NCBI GenBank assembly: GCA_947448885.1
Contig: CANFPJ010000014.1
Span: 1-36,819 of the forward strand
Source of the DNA: Comamonadaceae bacterium
Lineage (GTDB): Bacteria; Pseudomonadota; Gammaproteobacteria; Burkholderiales; Burkholderiaceae_C
DNA: 36,819 bases
Reading direction: 5' to 3'
Shown: one piece after another, positions 8,424 through 17,300 of the stretch
Layout: each line of letters starts with the position of its first letter
Position numbering within the stretch: position 1 is the stretch's first letter
The notes under the pieces: model-generated
The model's input: only the letters and a program-made list of their open reading frames with translations
The model's database searches: none
What the model was told of the DNA's origin: nothing
Translations under genes and position numbers: made by a program

Positions 8424-9296
8424 ATGAAAACCAAATTTCAATTTTGCATTTTCGCTGCGCTCCTTTTTTGTTTGACCCACTTGGGTCTTTCCTCCGCCTT
8501 GGCCAGAGAGGTGATCACGGTCGACCTTCAACGAAATCATGCGGGCCAAGCCGTGGTGATCTCTGCTTTGGTGCAAATCTCGCCGCAGCCCAATGGCAAA
8601 GCCCTGTTGATCTTCCCTGGCTGGCCAGGCATTCCGCGCATTGAGTCCAAAGATGGCGCCCCCACTTTTTATTACCTTCAGGAACATTTTGAAAAAATGC
8701 GACCTGCCCTGCATGACGCTGGCATCAGCACGGTCACCATGGATTGCCCCACCGATCAATGGGGACTTCGCGGACCGAATCCCAGCGGATGTGACGACAG
8801 CTATCGATCCAGCGAACAACACGCCAAGGACGTCTTGGCGCTGATCAGGGAGTTGAAAAAAACCAAAAATCTCAACCAAATCGTCTTAATGGGTCACAGT
8901 TACGGCGCCATCAGCAGCCATTGGTTGTCCACGCATTTGACACCTGACGATGTACAGGCTGTGATCCACTCGGCCACCCAATCGGTGGCGGGCGGCGGCC
9001 CATACACCGCATACGCATCATCGATGAATCGCTTCAAGCATGCGGAATCCAAAATTCCATTCTTTTATTTGCACCATCAAAATGATTTATGCCGTGTGAC
9101 GCCGTATGGCTATGCGGAAAAAAATGCGCCCAAAGGGCAACTGATGACCGTGGTGGGTGGGAACAGATGGACTGAGCCCTGTGGCAAAGCCAGCTACCAC
9201 AGCTATTCGGAAAGAACCGATCAGTTGGCGCAAGCACTGGCCCTGTTCATCAACACGGGTGAGGTGACCGCCACCATCAAAGGCACGGAAGACTGA
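8424..9296 (+). CDS. Secreted alpha/beta hydrolase-fold protein
   Basis: 290 residues from the ATG at 8424. A signal peptide is visible (positive MKTKFQF, hydrophobic CIFAALLFCLTHLGLSSALA, cleavage near residue 27). The alpha/beta hydrolase fold shows LLIFPGWPG (about 62-70, oxyanion region) and the nucleophile elbow GHSYG at 157-161 with Ser159. Probable acid and His residues are in HHQNDLC and KASYHSYS near the C-terminus. It resembles uncharacterised periplasmic esterase/dienelactone-hydrolase-like proteins; the substrate is unknown. Several Cys (108, 123 and C-terminal ones) could form periplasmic disulfides. The frame is open to 8253, but only the 8424 start places the signal peptide at the N-terminus. 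No close partner gene; 268 nt separate it from the dehydrogenases. Confidence 0.8.
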   Translation: MKTKFQFCIFAALLFCLTHLGLSSALAREVITVDLQRNHAGQAVVISALVQISPQPNGKALLIFPGWPGIPRIESKDGAPTFYYLQEHFEKMRPALHDAGISTVTMDCPTDQWGLRGPNPSGCDDSYRSSEQHAKDVLALIRELKKTKNLNQIVLMGHSYGAISSHWLSTHLTPDDVQAVIHSATQSVAGGGPYTAYASSMNRFKHAESKIPFFYLHHQNDLCRVTPYGYAEKNAPKGQLMTVVGGNRWTEPCGKASYHSYSERTDQLAQALALFINTGEVTATIKGTED

Positions 9297-9331
9297 TGGT
9301 GCATTGGTCTTTGCCCATCAGACCTTGATCC

Positions 9332-9438
9332 TTTCGATGGGCGGATGCATCCATTTTCGTCAAACCATCGAAAACCCTAGCTGATCCAGCTCAAAATCAA
9401 ACTAGCATGTGGCGAAGCCATGGGGCGCATCCCCATGG
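9332..9438. promoter_or_regulatory. Cluster of inverted repeats upstream of the dehydrogenase operon
   Basis: Within the 268-nt gap 9297-9564 there are three elements. TTTCGATGG (9332-9340) pairs perfectly with CCATCGAAA (9365-9373). A perfect 10-bp palindrome GGATGCATCC (9343-9352) is nested between those arms. A perfect 8-bp inverted repeat CCATGGGG/CCCCATGG with a 5-nt loop spans 9418-9438. They could be regulator operators for the downstream SDR-SDR-Bug operon, or the first could serve as a weak terminator of the hydrolase. No regulator gene is in the window. Confidence 0.4.
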
Positions 9439-9564
9439 CCCCTGTCCTCAGCCAAGCGCAGTGTGCAGTGGACACCACGGGTTTATCCGTTGGAGTTCAC
9501 GCCGACATTCCATTGAATGCACTGCCGCTGACCAGAGGCACTTCAACCTATTCACGGAAATCCT

Positions 9565-10359
9565 ATGCTGAGACTGGACGGGAAAATAGCTTTGGTGACT
9601 GGCTGCGGCACTCGAGGCGAAGGATGGGGCAATGGCAAAGCCATTGCCGTTTTGTTGGCGCGTCAAGGCGCTATCGTTTTTGGTGTGGACCGAGACATTG
9701 ACGCAGCCAAAGTGACCCAAAAAATCATCCAAGAGGCAGGGGGCCAAGCGCATGTGACGACCGCCAATGTGACTTCCGCTCAAGATGTGCAAAGCATGGT
9801 GAAAAGTTGCATGGAGATGTATGGTCGCATTGACATCTTGGTCAACAACGTGGGCCAGTCAGAACCGGGCGGCCCAGTGGAGATGAGTGAAGAAACATGG
9901 GACGGCCAAATGGATTTGAACGTCAAGACGGCCTTCTTAACGATGAAACATGTTTTGCCCATCATGGAAACCCAAGGCAGCGGATCCATCATCAGCATCT
10001 CTTCGGTGGCGGGCCTGAGATACGTGGGCAAGCCACAAGTGGCCTATGCAGCGGGCAAAGCGGCCTTGATGCAATTGACCCAAACCACAGCGGTCTTGTA
10101 TGCCCACAAGGGCATCCGACTGAATTGCGTGGTGCCCGGTCTGGTGTTCACGCCGTTGGTCAAACGTTTGGCTGACAAGTATGCCGGCGGACAGTTTGAG
10201 GCCTTTGTCGAGCACCGCCACAAGCAAGTTCCCGCCGGTCACATGGGTGACGCTTGGGATGTGGCCAACACGGTGCTTTTTTTGGCCAGCGATGAGAGCC
10301 GCTACATCACGGCACAAAGCATCGTGGTCGATGGCGGTTTGATTGCCGCCACCCGATAA
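9565..10359 (+). CDS. Short-chain dehydrogenase/reductase (first of tandem pair)
   Basis: 264-residue classical SDR, a Rossmann-fold NAD(P)-dependent oxidoreductase. The cofactor glycine motif is TGCGTRGEGWGNG (12-24), a longer form of the usual TGxxxGxG. Asp42 follows beta-2 (FGVDRD), which favours NAD(H). NNVG is at 94-97, and the catalytic triad is Ser147, Tyr161 and Lys165 (YAAGK). A C-terminal VDGG segment is present. The start ATG has GGAAA upstream. It is followed 19 nt later by a paralog with the same GWGNG insertion and then by a Bug receptor, so a catabolic operon for an imported carboxylate-type compound is plausible. Substrate unknown. Confidence 0.9.
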   Translation: MLRLDGKIALVTGCGTRGEGWGNGKAIAVLLARQGAIVFGVDRDIDAAKVTQKIIQEAGGQAHVTTANVTSAQDVQSMVKSCMEMYGRIDILVNNVGQSEPGGPVEMSEETWDGQMDLNVKTAFLTMKHVLPIMETQGSGSIISISSVAGLRYVGKPQVAYAAGKAALMQLTQTTAVLYAHKGIRLNCVVPGLVFTPLVKRLADKYAGGQFEAFVEHRHKQVPAGHMGDAWDVANTVLFLASDESRYITAQSIVVDGGLIAATR

Positions 10360-10378
10360 CCCCCCATCAGGACAAAAC

Positions 10379-11188
10379 ATGCATCAACCCACATTGAGAT
10401 TGGCCAACAAAGTGGCCATCATCACCGGCGCTGGCTGTGTCGGGCCCGGATGGGGCAATGGTCGAGCCACCGCCGTGCGTTTCGCCCAAGAGGGCGCCAT
10501 GGTTTTTGCCGTGGACATCGATGCACAAGCCATGGTGGACACCCAAAAAATGATCAGCGCATTTGGCGGTGACTTCACACCCCATGTGGCGGATGTCACG
10601 CTGGCTGAGTCGGTTCAATCCATGGTTCAAGCCTGCCTGGATCGATACGGCAACATTGATATTTTGATCAACAACGTGGGAGGACCAGCGCCAGGAGGGC
10701 CGGTTTCCATGTCGGAGGCCACTTTCGACGCACAACTTGACTTGAATTTGAAATCGGTTTTTTTGACTTGCAAATATGTGATTCCGGTGATGGAACAAAA
10801 AGGCGCTGGCGCCATCGTCAACATCGCCTCGATATCAGGCATTCGCTTCAGCGGCGCTGCTCAAGTGGGCTATGCCGTTTCCAAAGCGGGTGTCATTCAA
10901 TTTGGTCGGGTGGTGGCCATTGAATACGCCAAAAAAGGGATCCGCATCAATTCAATTTTGCCGGGTCAGTTACACACCCCTTTGGTCGATGCGGTGCTGG
11001 CCAAGACGCAAAGTGGTGGTGATCTTGAGGCCTTGTTGAAGCGTCGCCAAGCCCGGATCCCCATGCCATTTGTGGGAGACGGGCGTGACACCGCCAACGC
11101 TGCGCTTTTTTTGGCCTCCGACGAGGCGCGCTTCATCACCGGCACAGAATTGATTGTTGACGGCGGCATGACCGCGAAATGCGACTAA
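10379..11188 (+). CDS. Short-chain dehydrogenase/reductase (second of tandem pair)
   Basis: 269-residue classical SDR, paralog of the preceding gene. The glycine motif is TGAGCVGPGWGNG (16-28), with Asp46 after FAV, NNVG at 99-102, and active-site Ser151, Tyr165 and Lys169 (YAVSK). It ends in VDGGMTAK. The start at 10379 has AGGA 6-9 nt upstream; the frame is open to 10343, but that start would overlap the previous gene. The two proteins align over the whole length with many shared blocks (QSMV, PGGPV-MSE, DLN-K), which suggests a tandem duplication followed by divergence. They may act on successive intermediates or different stereoisomers. Substrate unknown. Confidence 0.9.
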   Translation: MHQPTLRLANKVAIITGAGCVGPGWGNGRATAVRFAQEGAMVFAVDIDAQAMVDTQKMISAFGGDFTPHVADVTLAESVQSMVQACLDRYGNIDILINNVGGPAPGGPVSMSEATFDAQLDLNLKSVFLTCKYVIPVMEQKGAGAIVNIASISGIRFSGAAQVGYAVSKAGVIQFGRVVAIEYAKKGIRINSILPGQLHTPLVDAVLAKTQSGGDLEALLKRRQARIPMPFVGDGRDTANAALFLASDEARFITGTELIVDGGMTAKCD

Positions 11189-11205
11189 ACCCCAGGAGCG
11201 TTCAG

Positions 11206-12228
11206 ATGACAAAATTTCATTTCAATGGTTTCAACAAACCAACCACCATGACCTTTAACACCCTCAGAAAATGGATGCATTGGGGTGCATGGCTCACCAT
11301 GGCCGCCTCCCTGCCCATCACCTTGCCAACGCATGCGGCCGAACCGTTTCCCAGCAAGCCCATCCAACTAGTGATTCCTTTTGCCCCTGGAGACACGGAC
11401 AACATGATCAGACCATTCGCCGATCGCCTGGGTGAATTTTTGGGGCAACCCGTCGTGTTGTCTTTCAAGCCAGGTGCGGGTGGTGCCATTGGCGCGAGCA
11501 CGGTGGCAACCAGCAAACCAGATGGCCTCACTCTGGTGGGGACATCACCGGGCTCCATTGTGGTGGTGCCCCTGGCGAATAAAGATGTGAAATATTCACT
11601 GGATTCATTTGAACCCATCGCCAGCTTGTCCGAGGGCGGCATGATGTTGGTGGTGGCTAAAAATGCGCCTTGGAAAAATCTCAAAGAATTGGTGGAGTAT
11701 TCCAAAGCCAACCCTGGAACCATCAACTACACCACTTCGGGTGCCATGGGCATTACCCACTTGTTGGCAGAAATTTTCAGCAAAGAAGCGGGCATCAAGT
11801 GGACCCACATCCCAGAAAAAGGCAGTGGTCCTGCCGTGACCTCTTTGCTGGGTGGTCATGTACAACTGTCATCAGCCGCAGTGGGCGCTGTGCAAACACA
11901 CGTGGAGTCGGGTGCTTTGCGACCCTTGGCCGTTTTCAGCCTGCAAAGGCTCAAATCATTGCCAGATGTCCCGACCCTGAGAGAGCTGGGCTACAAAATC
12001 GCTGGGCCGGCTTATTACGGCATCTCAGCACCCAAGGGCACGCCCAAAGAAGTGATTGATCAGATCTATCTGGCCACCCAAAAGGCCATTGAAAAATACA
12101 ACAGCCAAATTTCAGGAAATTTAAAGTTATTTGGTGCCGAAATCAAACATTTGAATCCGGCCGAATACAAACAATACCTGAAAGATCAAAACGCGTTGTT
12201 TGCCGATGCCATGAAAGGGATCAACTGA
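11206..12228 (+). CDS. Bug-family tripartite tricarboxylate transporter substrate-binding protein (TctC-like)
   Basis: 340 residues with an unusually long N-terminal region before the signal-peptide core (WGAWLTMAASLPITLPTHAA, cleavage near residue 45). Mature features typical of Bug receptors are AEPFPSKPIQLVIPFAPGDTDNMIRPFADRL, GQPVVLSFKPGAGGAIGA, VATSKPDGLTL, SGAMGITHL and PTLRELGY. These periplasmic proteins capture small carboxylates or related compounds. The matching TctA/TctB membrane subunits are not in the window, which is common for orphan Bug genes in Burkholderiales. The start at 11206 has a strong AGGAG at 11194-11198. It follows the two dehydrogenases with a 17-nt gap, so its ligand is probably their substrate or precursor. 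Confidence 0.93.
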   Translation: MTKFHFNGFNKPTTMTFNTLRKWMHWGAWLTMAASLPITLPTHAAEPFPSKPIQLVIPFAPGDTDNMIRPFADRLGEFLGQPVVLSFKPGAGGAIGASTVATSKPDGLTLVGTSPGSIVVVPLANKDVKYSLDSFEPIASLSEGGMMLVVAKNAPWKNLKELVEYSKANPGTINYTTSGAMGITHLLAEIFSKEAGIKWTHIPEKGSGPAVTSLLGGHVQLSSAAVGAVQTHVESGALRPLAVFSLQRLKSLPDVPTLRELGYKIAGPAYYGISAPKGTPKEVIDQIYLATQKAIEKYNSQISGNLKLFGAEIKHLNPAEYKQYLKDQNALFADAMKGIN

Positions 12229-12242
12229 AGCAGCTCAGAGTC

Positions 12243-12374
12243 CTATGAACTGTTTCGGTGAACGATGACCATGACGGTGACAACAATGGTCACAATGACG
12301 GAAAAACATGCGATGCCAAAAGCGTAGTATTGAAAGGCCTTGGCTTTGATTTCGTTGGCGCGTGATGTAGTCAT
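12243..12374 (-). CDS. Small single-TM membrane ORF (43 aa)
   Basis: A 43-residue ORF: MTTSRANEIKAKAFQYY, then a hydrophobic helix (AFGIACFSVIVTIVVTVMVIV), then HRNSS. Positively charged residues flank the helix on both sides. It lies 70 nt downstream of the racemase-family gene on the same strand and ends 14 nt from the convergent Bug gene stop. No good Shine-Dalgarno is visible. The clean amphipathic-TM-polar layout argues for a real small protein, but no family is recognised and it could be fortuitous. Confidence 0.4.
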   Translation of the reverse strand: MTTSRANEIKAKAFQYYAFGIACFSVIVTIVVTVMVIVHRNSS

Positions 12375-12444
12375 GAAATGATTGTGCCAGTGCCATGACC
12401 ATCAAGCAAGTCCGTCTTGAATCATCCGGCTCAAAAAAGACAAG

Positions 12445-13182
12445 TCAGTCAGCCAAAGACAACACGGATGGGTTCAAGTGATTCAAGCGTGCCTCAAAGC
12501 CACTGGCGCTACGCGAGGGCTGGGGCAGTCCCCCGGCCAACAAAACCCGAATGCCGGCCTCAGCGCTGTCAATCAGTGGCAATGAAACGTGCGGCTGGAT
12601 CAGGGGCGCATACCCTGCCAAACCTGCACCTCCCAAAATAATTGAATTCACCCCTGGCAAGGCGGCCGCTTGGCAAGCACGGGTGAGGCATTGAACAGCC
12701 ATATCGGGGTCGGCTTGCAACTCGGCGCCAGTTTGCGTGACCGTTTCAATGTGGCGCAGTGCATCGCCAAATCCCAAGGACAACGCCAAGCGCCGCAACA
12801 TGGGTTTCCAACGAACACCCCCAGTCACAATGGAAAATGGCCCACGCTGTGAAGCCTCCATAAAAGACGCCTCCGCCAAGCCAGTGACCTGGCAGGCACT
12901 GGACTCTCGCAGTGCAAACAACCCAGGGTCTCCAAAACACCCGATCAACACCCCATCCAGTGCGGGATGAACCGAAAGATAGTCGGCCCAAGTCTCCAAC
13001 AATGCGCAGGCCGCAACGGCATGGCTGGCCTCACAAGAAATATAGCGGGCACCCTTTTGAACCGTTCGCACGTCCAGTTCAATGCCCGGTGGCAACCAAG
13101 GGCTGATGTGCTGATACAAGCGGTGCGTCGTATCTTCACTGGTGTTGGGATTGATCAGCAGAAATTGACGATGGACAGTCAT
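12445..13182 (-). CDS. Asp/Glu/hydantoin racemase family protein lacking the second catalytic Cys
   Basis: 245-residue protein of the Asp/Glu racemase superfamily, nearest in look to the hydantoin racemase branch (N-terminus LLINPNTSEDTT, then GCFGDPGLFALRE). The first catalytic cysteine, Cys82, is present. The second, normally in LGCAGMA, is replaced by glycine (ILGGAGLAG, Gly185), so a two-base racemization mechanism is doubtful. It could be an isomerase or decarboxylase-like relative, or inactive. It reads leftward 73 nt after tssA and converges on the SDR-SDR-Bug operon. Whether it belongs to that metabolic cluster or to the tail of the T6SS transcript is undecided. No strong Shine-Dalgarno. 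Confidence 0.85.
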   Translation of the reverse strand: MTVHRQFLLINPNTSEDTTHRLYQHISPWLPPGIELDVRTVQKGARYISCEASHAVAACALLETWADYLSVHPALDGVLIGCFGDPGLFALRESSACQVTGLAEASFMEASQRGPFSIVTGGVRWKPMLRRLALSLGFGDALRHIETVTQTGAELQADPDMAVQCLTRACQAAALPGVNSIILGGAGLAGYAPLIQPHVSLPLIDSAEAGIRVLLAGGLPQPSRSASGFEARLNHLNPSVLSLAD

Positions 13183-13229
13183 GTGGTTTTGACCCGAAAA
13201 ATCACATCAACACGGTAGCAGGTTTCAGT

Positions 13230-13254
13230 CTGGGTAAAGGCTCAAGCCTCCCAG
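13230..13254 (-). terminator. Possible weak terminator after tssA
   Basis: Just after the tssA stop a compound hairpin CTGGG-(TAA)-AGGCT-CA-AGCCT-CCCAG can form. It lacks a following T run, so it may only stabilise the 3' end or be a partial terminator separating the T6SS operon from the racemase-family gene. Confidence 0.3.
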
Positions 13255-13255
13255 C

Positions 13256-14389
13256 TTAATCGGGATCGGCATGTCCAAACAAATGCGACATTCGATTCAA
13301 GTCACCCTCTTCGCGCATGATCTCTTTCATCAACTCAGGAAGCGGTAATCGCCCCCACCGAACCGCCTTTTGGATCAAATAAGGGGTTGGGCTGTGTGGC
13401 TCTCTCTTTTGCAAATAGGCGGCCACGGCTTCCAATGTGGCGTATGCCTCTTCCCGCGTCCGCCATTGACCCGTTTGCACCTCCGTGGGTTTCAAAATAT
13501 TCCCGCCTTGATCATGCATGGTTTGATCACTTTCAACAGATACCGCTTCTGATTCGATCGCCAAAGGTGATTGATTGTCCCCTGGGGGCACGGCCAACGA
13601 AGCGGTCAACGATGCCAACACCCGCTCAAATGCGGACAAGCAAGATGATAATTTGCTCAAGTTGGGCGCATCCATGGTCAACTTTTCGTCGAGAAATTTT
13701 TGTAAATTTTGGACAGTCTGAATGCATTCACGAACCTGTGCCAACTGCAACAACAATGGTTTCGAGTGCACCGGGTTTTGGGCCAGAGACAACAACTCCG
13801 CACGGCTGATGGGCTCTACCTTGGGATCCGTCGATAAATTTTCTTTTTTGGGCTGAAGAATATCTTGGGCATGGACATCCTCAGCGGTCAAACGGTCCCA
13901 CTCAACCAGGCTGATTTTGGAGGGACTGCGCTCCAAAATGGTCATCATCACCACGTGAATCTTTAAACTGACTGAAAGCGATTCGCTCAGCCATTCAAAG
14001 GGCGCTTTTCGAGCCTCAGCATCACCCTCCATGATCTGGGGATGGATGTGATCCCAAAACGACACAGACAAATCGTGCAAGCCACGAAGACCCGCAGCCA
14101 AACCCTGCAGGCCATACAGGCGCATCCAAGCCTCGACCAACCAGGCGACCAATTGCAAATCTTTGGACTTGTTGGCCAGGGCATTGAAGCATTGGCCCTC
14201 GATCAAAGACCAATCGGCTTTTTTCAGCGGCCGCTCCCATTGCCGCATGGGTAAATTGGGATCATCCTCCTCACGGGCCAGGCGAATATCGGTATAGATG
14301 GGGTCATACCGCAAAGAAGCACCACAAGGCGGTTCTGCGGCAATGGGCGATAAAAGATCACCGATTTTGAAAAGTAAATCTGAACTCAT
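13256..14389 (-). CDS. tssA: Type VI secretion protein TssA (ImpA N-terminal domain)
   Basis: 377-residue TssA. The ImpA N-terminal domain occupies about residues 8-130, with the signatures PCGASLRYDPIYTDIRLARE, DWSLIEGQCFNALANKSKDLQLVAWLVEAW and GLAAGLRGLHDL. The C-terminal part (about 310-365) is a short helical REEAYATLEAVAAYLQKREPHSPTPYLIQKAV segment typical of short TssA proteins. In the family TssA caps or primes the tail sheath and baseplate. Last tss gene of the leftward locus, 10 nt after the tssM stop. The start codon and family N-terminus agree. Confidence 0.93.
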   Translation of the reverse strand: MSSDLLFKIGDLLSPIAAEPPCGASLRYDPIYTDIRLAREEDDPNLPMRQWERPLKKADWSLIEGQCFNALANKSKDLQLVAWLVEAWMRLYGLQGLAAGLRGLHDLSVSFWDHIHPQIMEGDAEARKAPFEWLSESLSVSLKIHVVMMTILERSPSKISLVEWDRLTAEDVHAQDILQPKKENLSTDPKVEPISRAELLSLAQNPVHSKPLLLQLAQVRECIQTVQNLQKFLDEKLTMDAPNLSKLSSCLSAFERVLASLTASLAVPPGDNQSPLAIESEAVSVESDQTMHDQGGNILKPTEVQTGQWRTREEAYATLEAVAAYLQKREPHSPTPYLIQKAVRWGRLPLPELMKEIMREEGDLNRMSHLFGHADPD

Positions 14390-14399
14390 GACCGATTCA

Positions 14400-17300
14400 T
14401 CAAGGCATTGTCCAATCAGGCGCTTTGGTTGGGAATGAAGCTGGCCATGTCAACCATGTTTTTTTCCCCGCAGGGCTGACGCCCAGCCTGATGAATACAC
14501 GCGCTTGGGTTTCAGGCCCCAGGCTTTTGCCATCATCGCTTTGCGCCTGCAATGGAAATTCAAATCGCAATAACTGGGCACGCCCATCCGCGCGGGGATT
14601 GCGATCCATTTCACGATGAACCGCCAAAATACTGAACAACGCCCAGGGGTCGGCATAACGGTAGGTGACCGTTTTGTCATCAATGGACATGTCCGCTTGC
14701 TTGACCTCTAACTTGGGTTTGAGTGGGCTGTCTTTGGCAATCCGCAAGGACAGGGTGATGGGCATGCCCGGTTCCCAATACAACGCCTTTCCTGAGTCTC
14801 TCCAGCGCAACGTTTGACTGCCTGAAGAGATAGACCAATCGATGATGCGCCCACCCTCTTTTTCATCGCTGGTATTGGCCCTGAAATCCACATTCAAATC
14901 GTATCCAGCCATTGCGCCAGGCTCTGCAGGGAAAAGTGGCGCCAAGAGTTGGCGAACCTTTGAAAATTGTTCTTCAAATTTTTTGATGTGCGGCGGATAA
15001 GCCATGGGTGACTTTGCGCCACCCGATGATGGTGGCACATCGCTCAGGGCCTTTTGTACGCGATCAAATTGGGTCAGTGCTGACGCCACCTCGTCCATAT
15101 CGGCTGGTGGCGACTCTGCCCTGATGGCACCACCTGCAGCAGAACCTGCCCCAGGGCTGGGCGGCATTTTGAAAGGTGATCGGCCTGACAAATCACGATT
15201 GAACGAACTAGAAAACTGTGCCCACGTTTGTTTGCGCTCTTGGTCTTTCAAAGCATTGCATCGATACAGCAAGCCGGACTGCAAGGACTGCAAACGATCA
15301 GAAAACAGATCAAAGCTTCTTCTGGAGGTGCTGACCTTCGACATGCGTTCGATGCAATTGGTCAAGTCCACATCAATGCTGGTGTTGAGCAAGAATTGAA
15401 CCAACCCCCCCATAGAACTGGTCGGACTTTTCAACTTGCTTCGGGCCACATCGCTGGTCAAACCAACCCACTTTTGCACCAATGGGTGATTCGGTTGCAG
15501 ACTGCTCAAAATTTGCAAAAGAGGCTCCGCTTCTTTCGTCGCATTTTCAATGTAGGCCACTTGTTGAGCCACATATGCCGCCATGCCCACGGCATCTGAA
15601 GCCTCGTAAACTTGAACGATCGGGTTACCCACACCGGACCAAGCTTTGAACTCAGGGTCTCTGGGGGAAAACAAATTGGCCTGCAGGAACGCATCGTCCA
15701 GCAATTTAAGGCGGGTCATGACATCGCGTGAAATGATGTTCTTGAGCGTTGATGCGGCATCAGCCGAGCCCAAATCGTTGAGCAAGGCCACAAGACGGGC
15801 CAATCGGGGTTGGTCTGAGTCTTGCAATGCGATTTGCTGAACGGGCCGCGATGTGGACAACATGGCCTGAGAAGTGGATTCCAAAACCTTGGCCGCCAAA
15901 GCCCCATGCAAAAAACGGGTGGCCTGCAGCTTTAACTGGGTGGGGAATTTCAGAAGCAGTTCATTTTCCAAATTTCTTTTGGTATCGCCATAAGCCAGGG
16001 CCTGATCCAGTTTTTGGCGATCCCAACTGACATATGCACTGCTGGGTTCTGTTAATTTCTTGGGGGCATTGTTTTTCACATAAGGCAAGGCCAACATCTT
16101 GCTCAATGTCTCTGACAAAGCCAGTCGGTCAGCATTGAACGTCCAGCGATTGTCTTTCTCATTCCACTCCAACTTGCCGACCAACGAACTTGCATTTTCA
16201 TTGGCAATGCTGTCCCATTCGCTCAAAAATTTAGCGAAGGAATTGTTCAGGCGCTTCAAGGCCGGATCTGTCGCCGCAGGACCTAAAAGCGTGTTGGCTT
16301 TTGCGACTTGCATGAGCTTGTCAAAATTGGCGCCGAATTGGGGCGATCGGCGTTGAATCCAAACGCCCTTGCCAGCTTGCAAAAAAGCCGCTTGGTCACG
16401 CAATTGCACCGAGAGCTCGTCCCAGGCTTGAATGCCCAAAGTTCCGTCAAACGAAGAGGTTGTCTCGGTGCTGACTTGTGCAATCAACTCAGAATACCGA
16501 GATTCCACATTCAGCATGTGATTTTTTGACAACACACCCTCTGTCAACTCATCAAACATCAAGCCAAATGTGCAACTGGCAGCCTGGCGAAGCGATGCCA
16601 AATCAACCATGCCACCACTGAGTGCACTCTTGCGAAATATTTCAGCGATTTGCCCTGTTTTGCCATTGAGTTCAACGCCCATCAAAATTTTCACCAGCAG
16701 CCGCAAATCTTCTCCATTGGCAGCTTGCTCTTTGTCGGTCAATCGGGCCAAGGCAGTGACCGCCCTTTGCAAGTCCTCCGCTCGCCGGACATATTGCTCC
16801 AACAAAACAAATTCAACCTGCTCATCCACCTCCAAATCGCGCTGGGCTGTCGAAGAAGCTCTTTCAGTCCAAAATTTTGGCAAGCTGCAGTTGGAGGTCG
16901 CCAGCAACGCTCCGTTGCCACTGTCAATCGGGGCCCCAGTCATGTCGGCCACAGCGGAGTTCAGGCTGATTCGAATGGGATCGAAAGCGGTTTTTGCAAA
17001 ACCATCGGCAATTCGCTTTTGTACTTTTGAATTCAAGTCATCCACATAGCCCCATGAACCAGGCATGGGCAAGGCCCACAAAGCGCCTGCATTCAATGCA
17101 TCCAGCATTCGCAAAGCGCGCAAGGCGCGGTCTTTGCTTTTTTCAATGTCAAATGTTTCGTCGCGGCTTCTGCGCAATGCATCTTTGGTTTCTTGGTTAA
17201 ATTGTTCGATGACCCCCACCAACTCGCCAGCCACGTGATTGATTTTGATGGATGACAAGCCCAGGGTCACCAACCACACCGCAACGAAGCCACCGGTTCC

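Noticed and set aside
9420-9701. 93-residue ORF just upstream of the first dehydrogenase
   Set aside because: It overlaps the dehydrogenase N-terminus in another frame, begins inside an inverted repeat, and shows no domain or ribosome-binding site.
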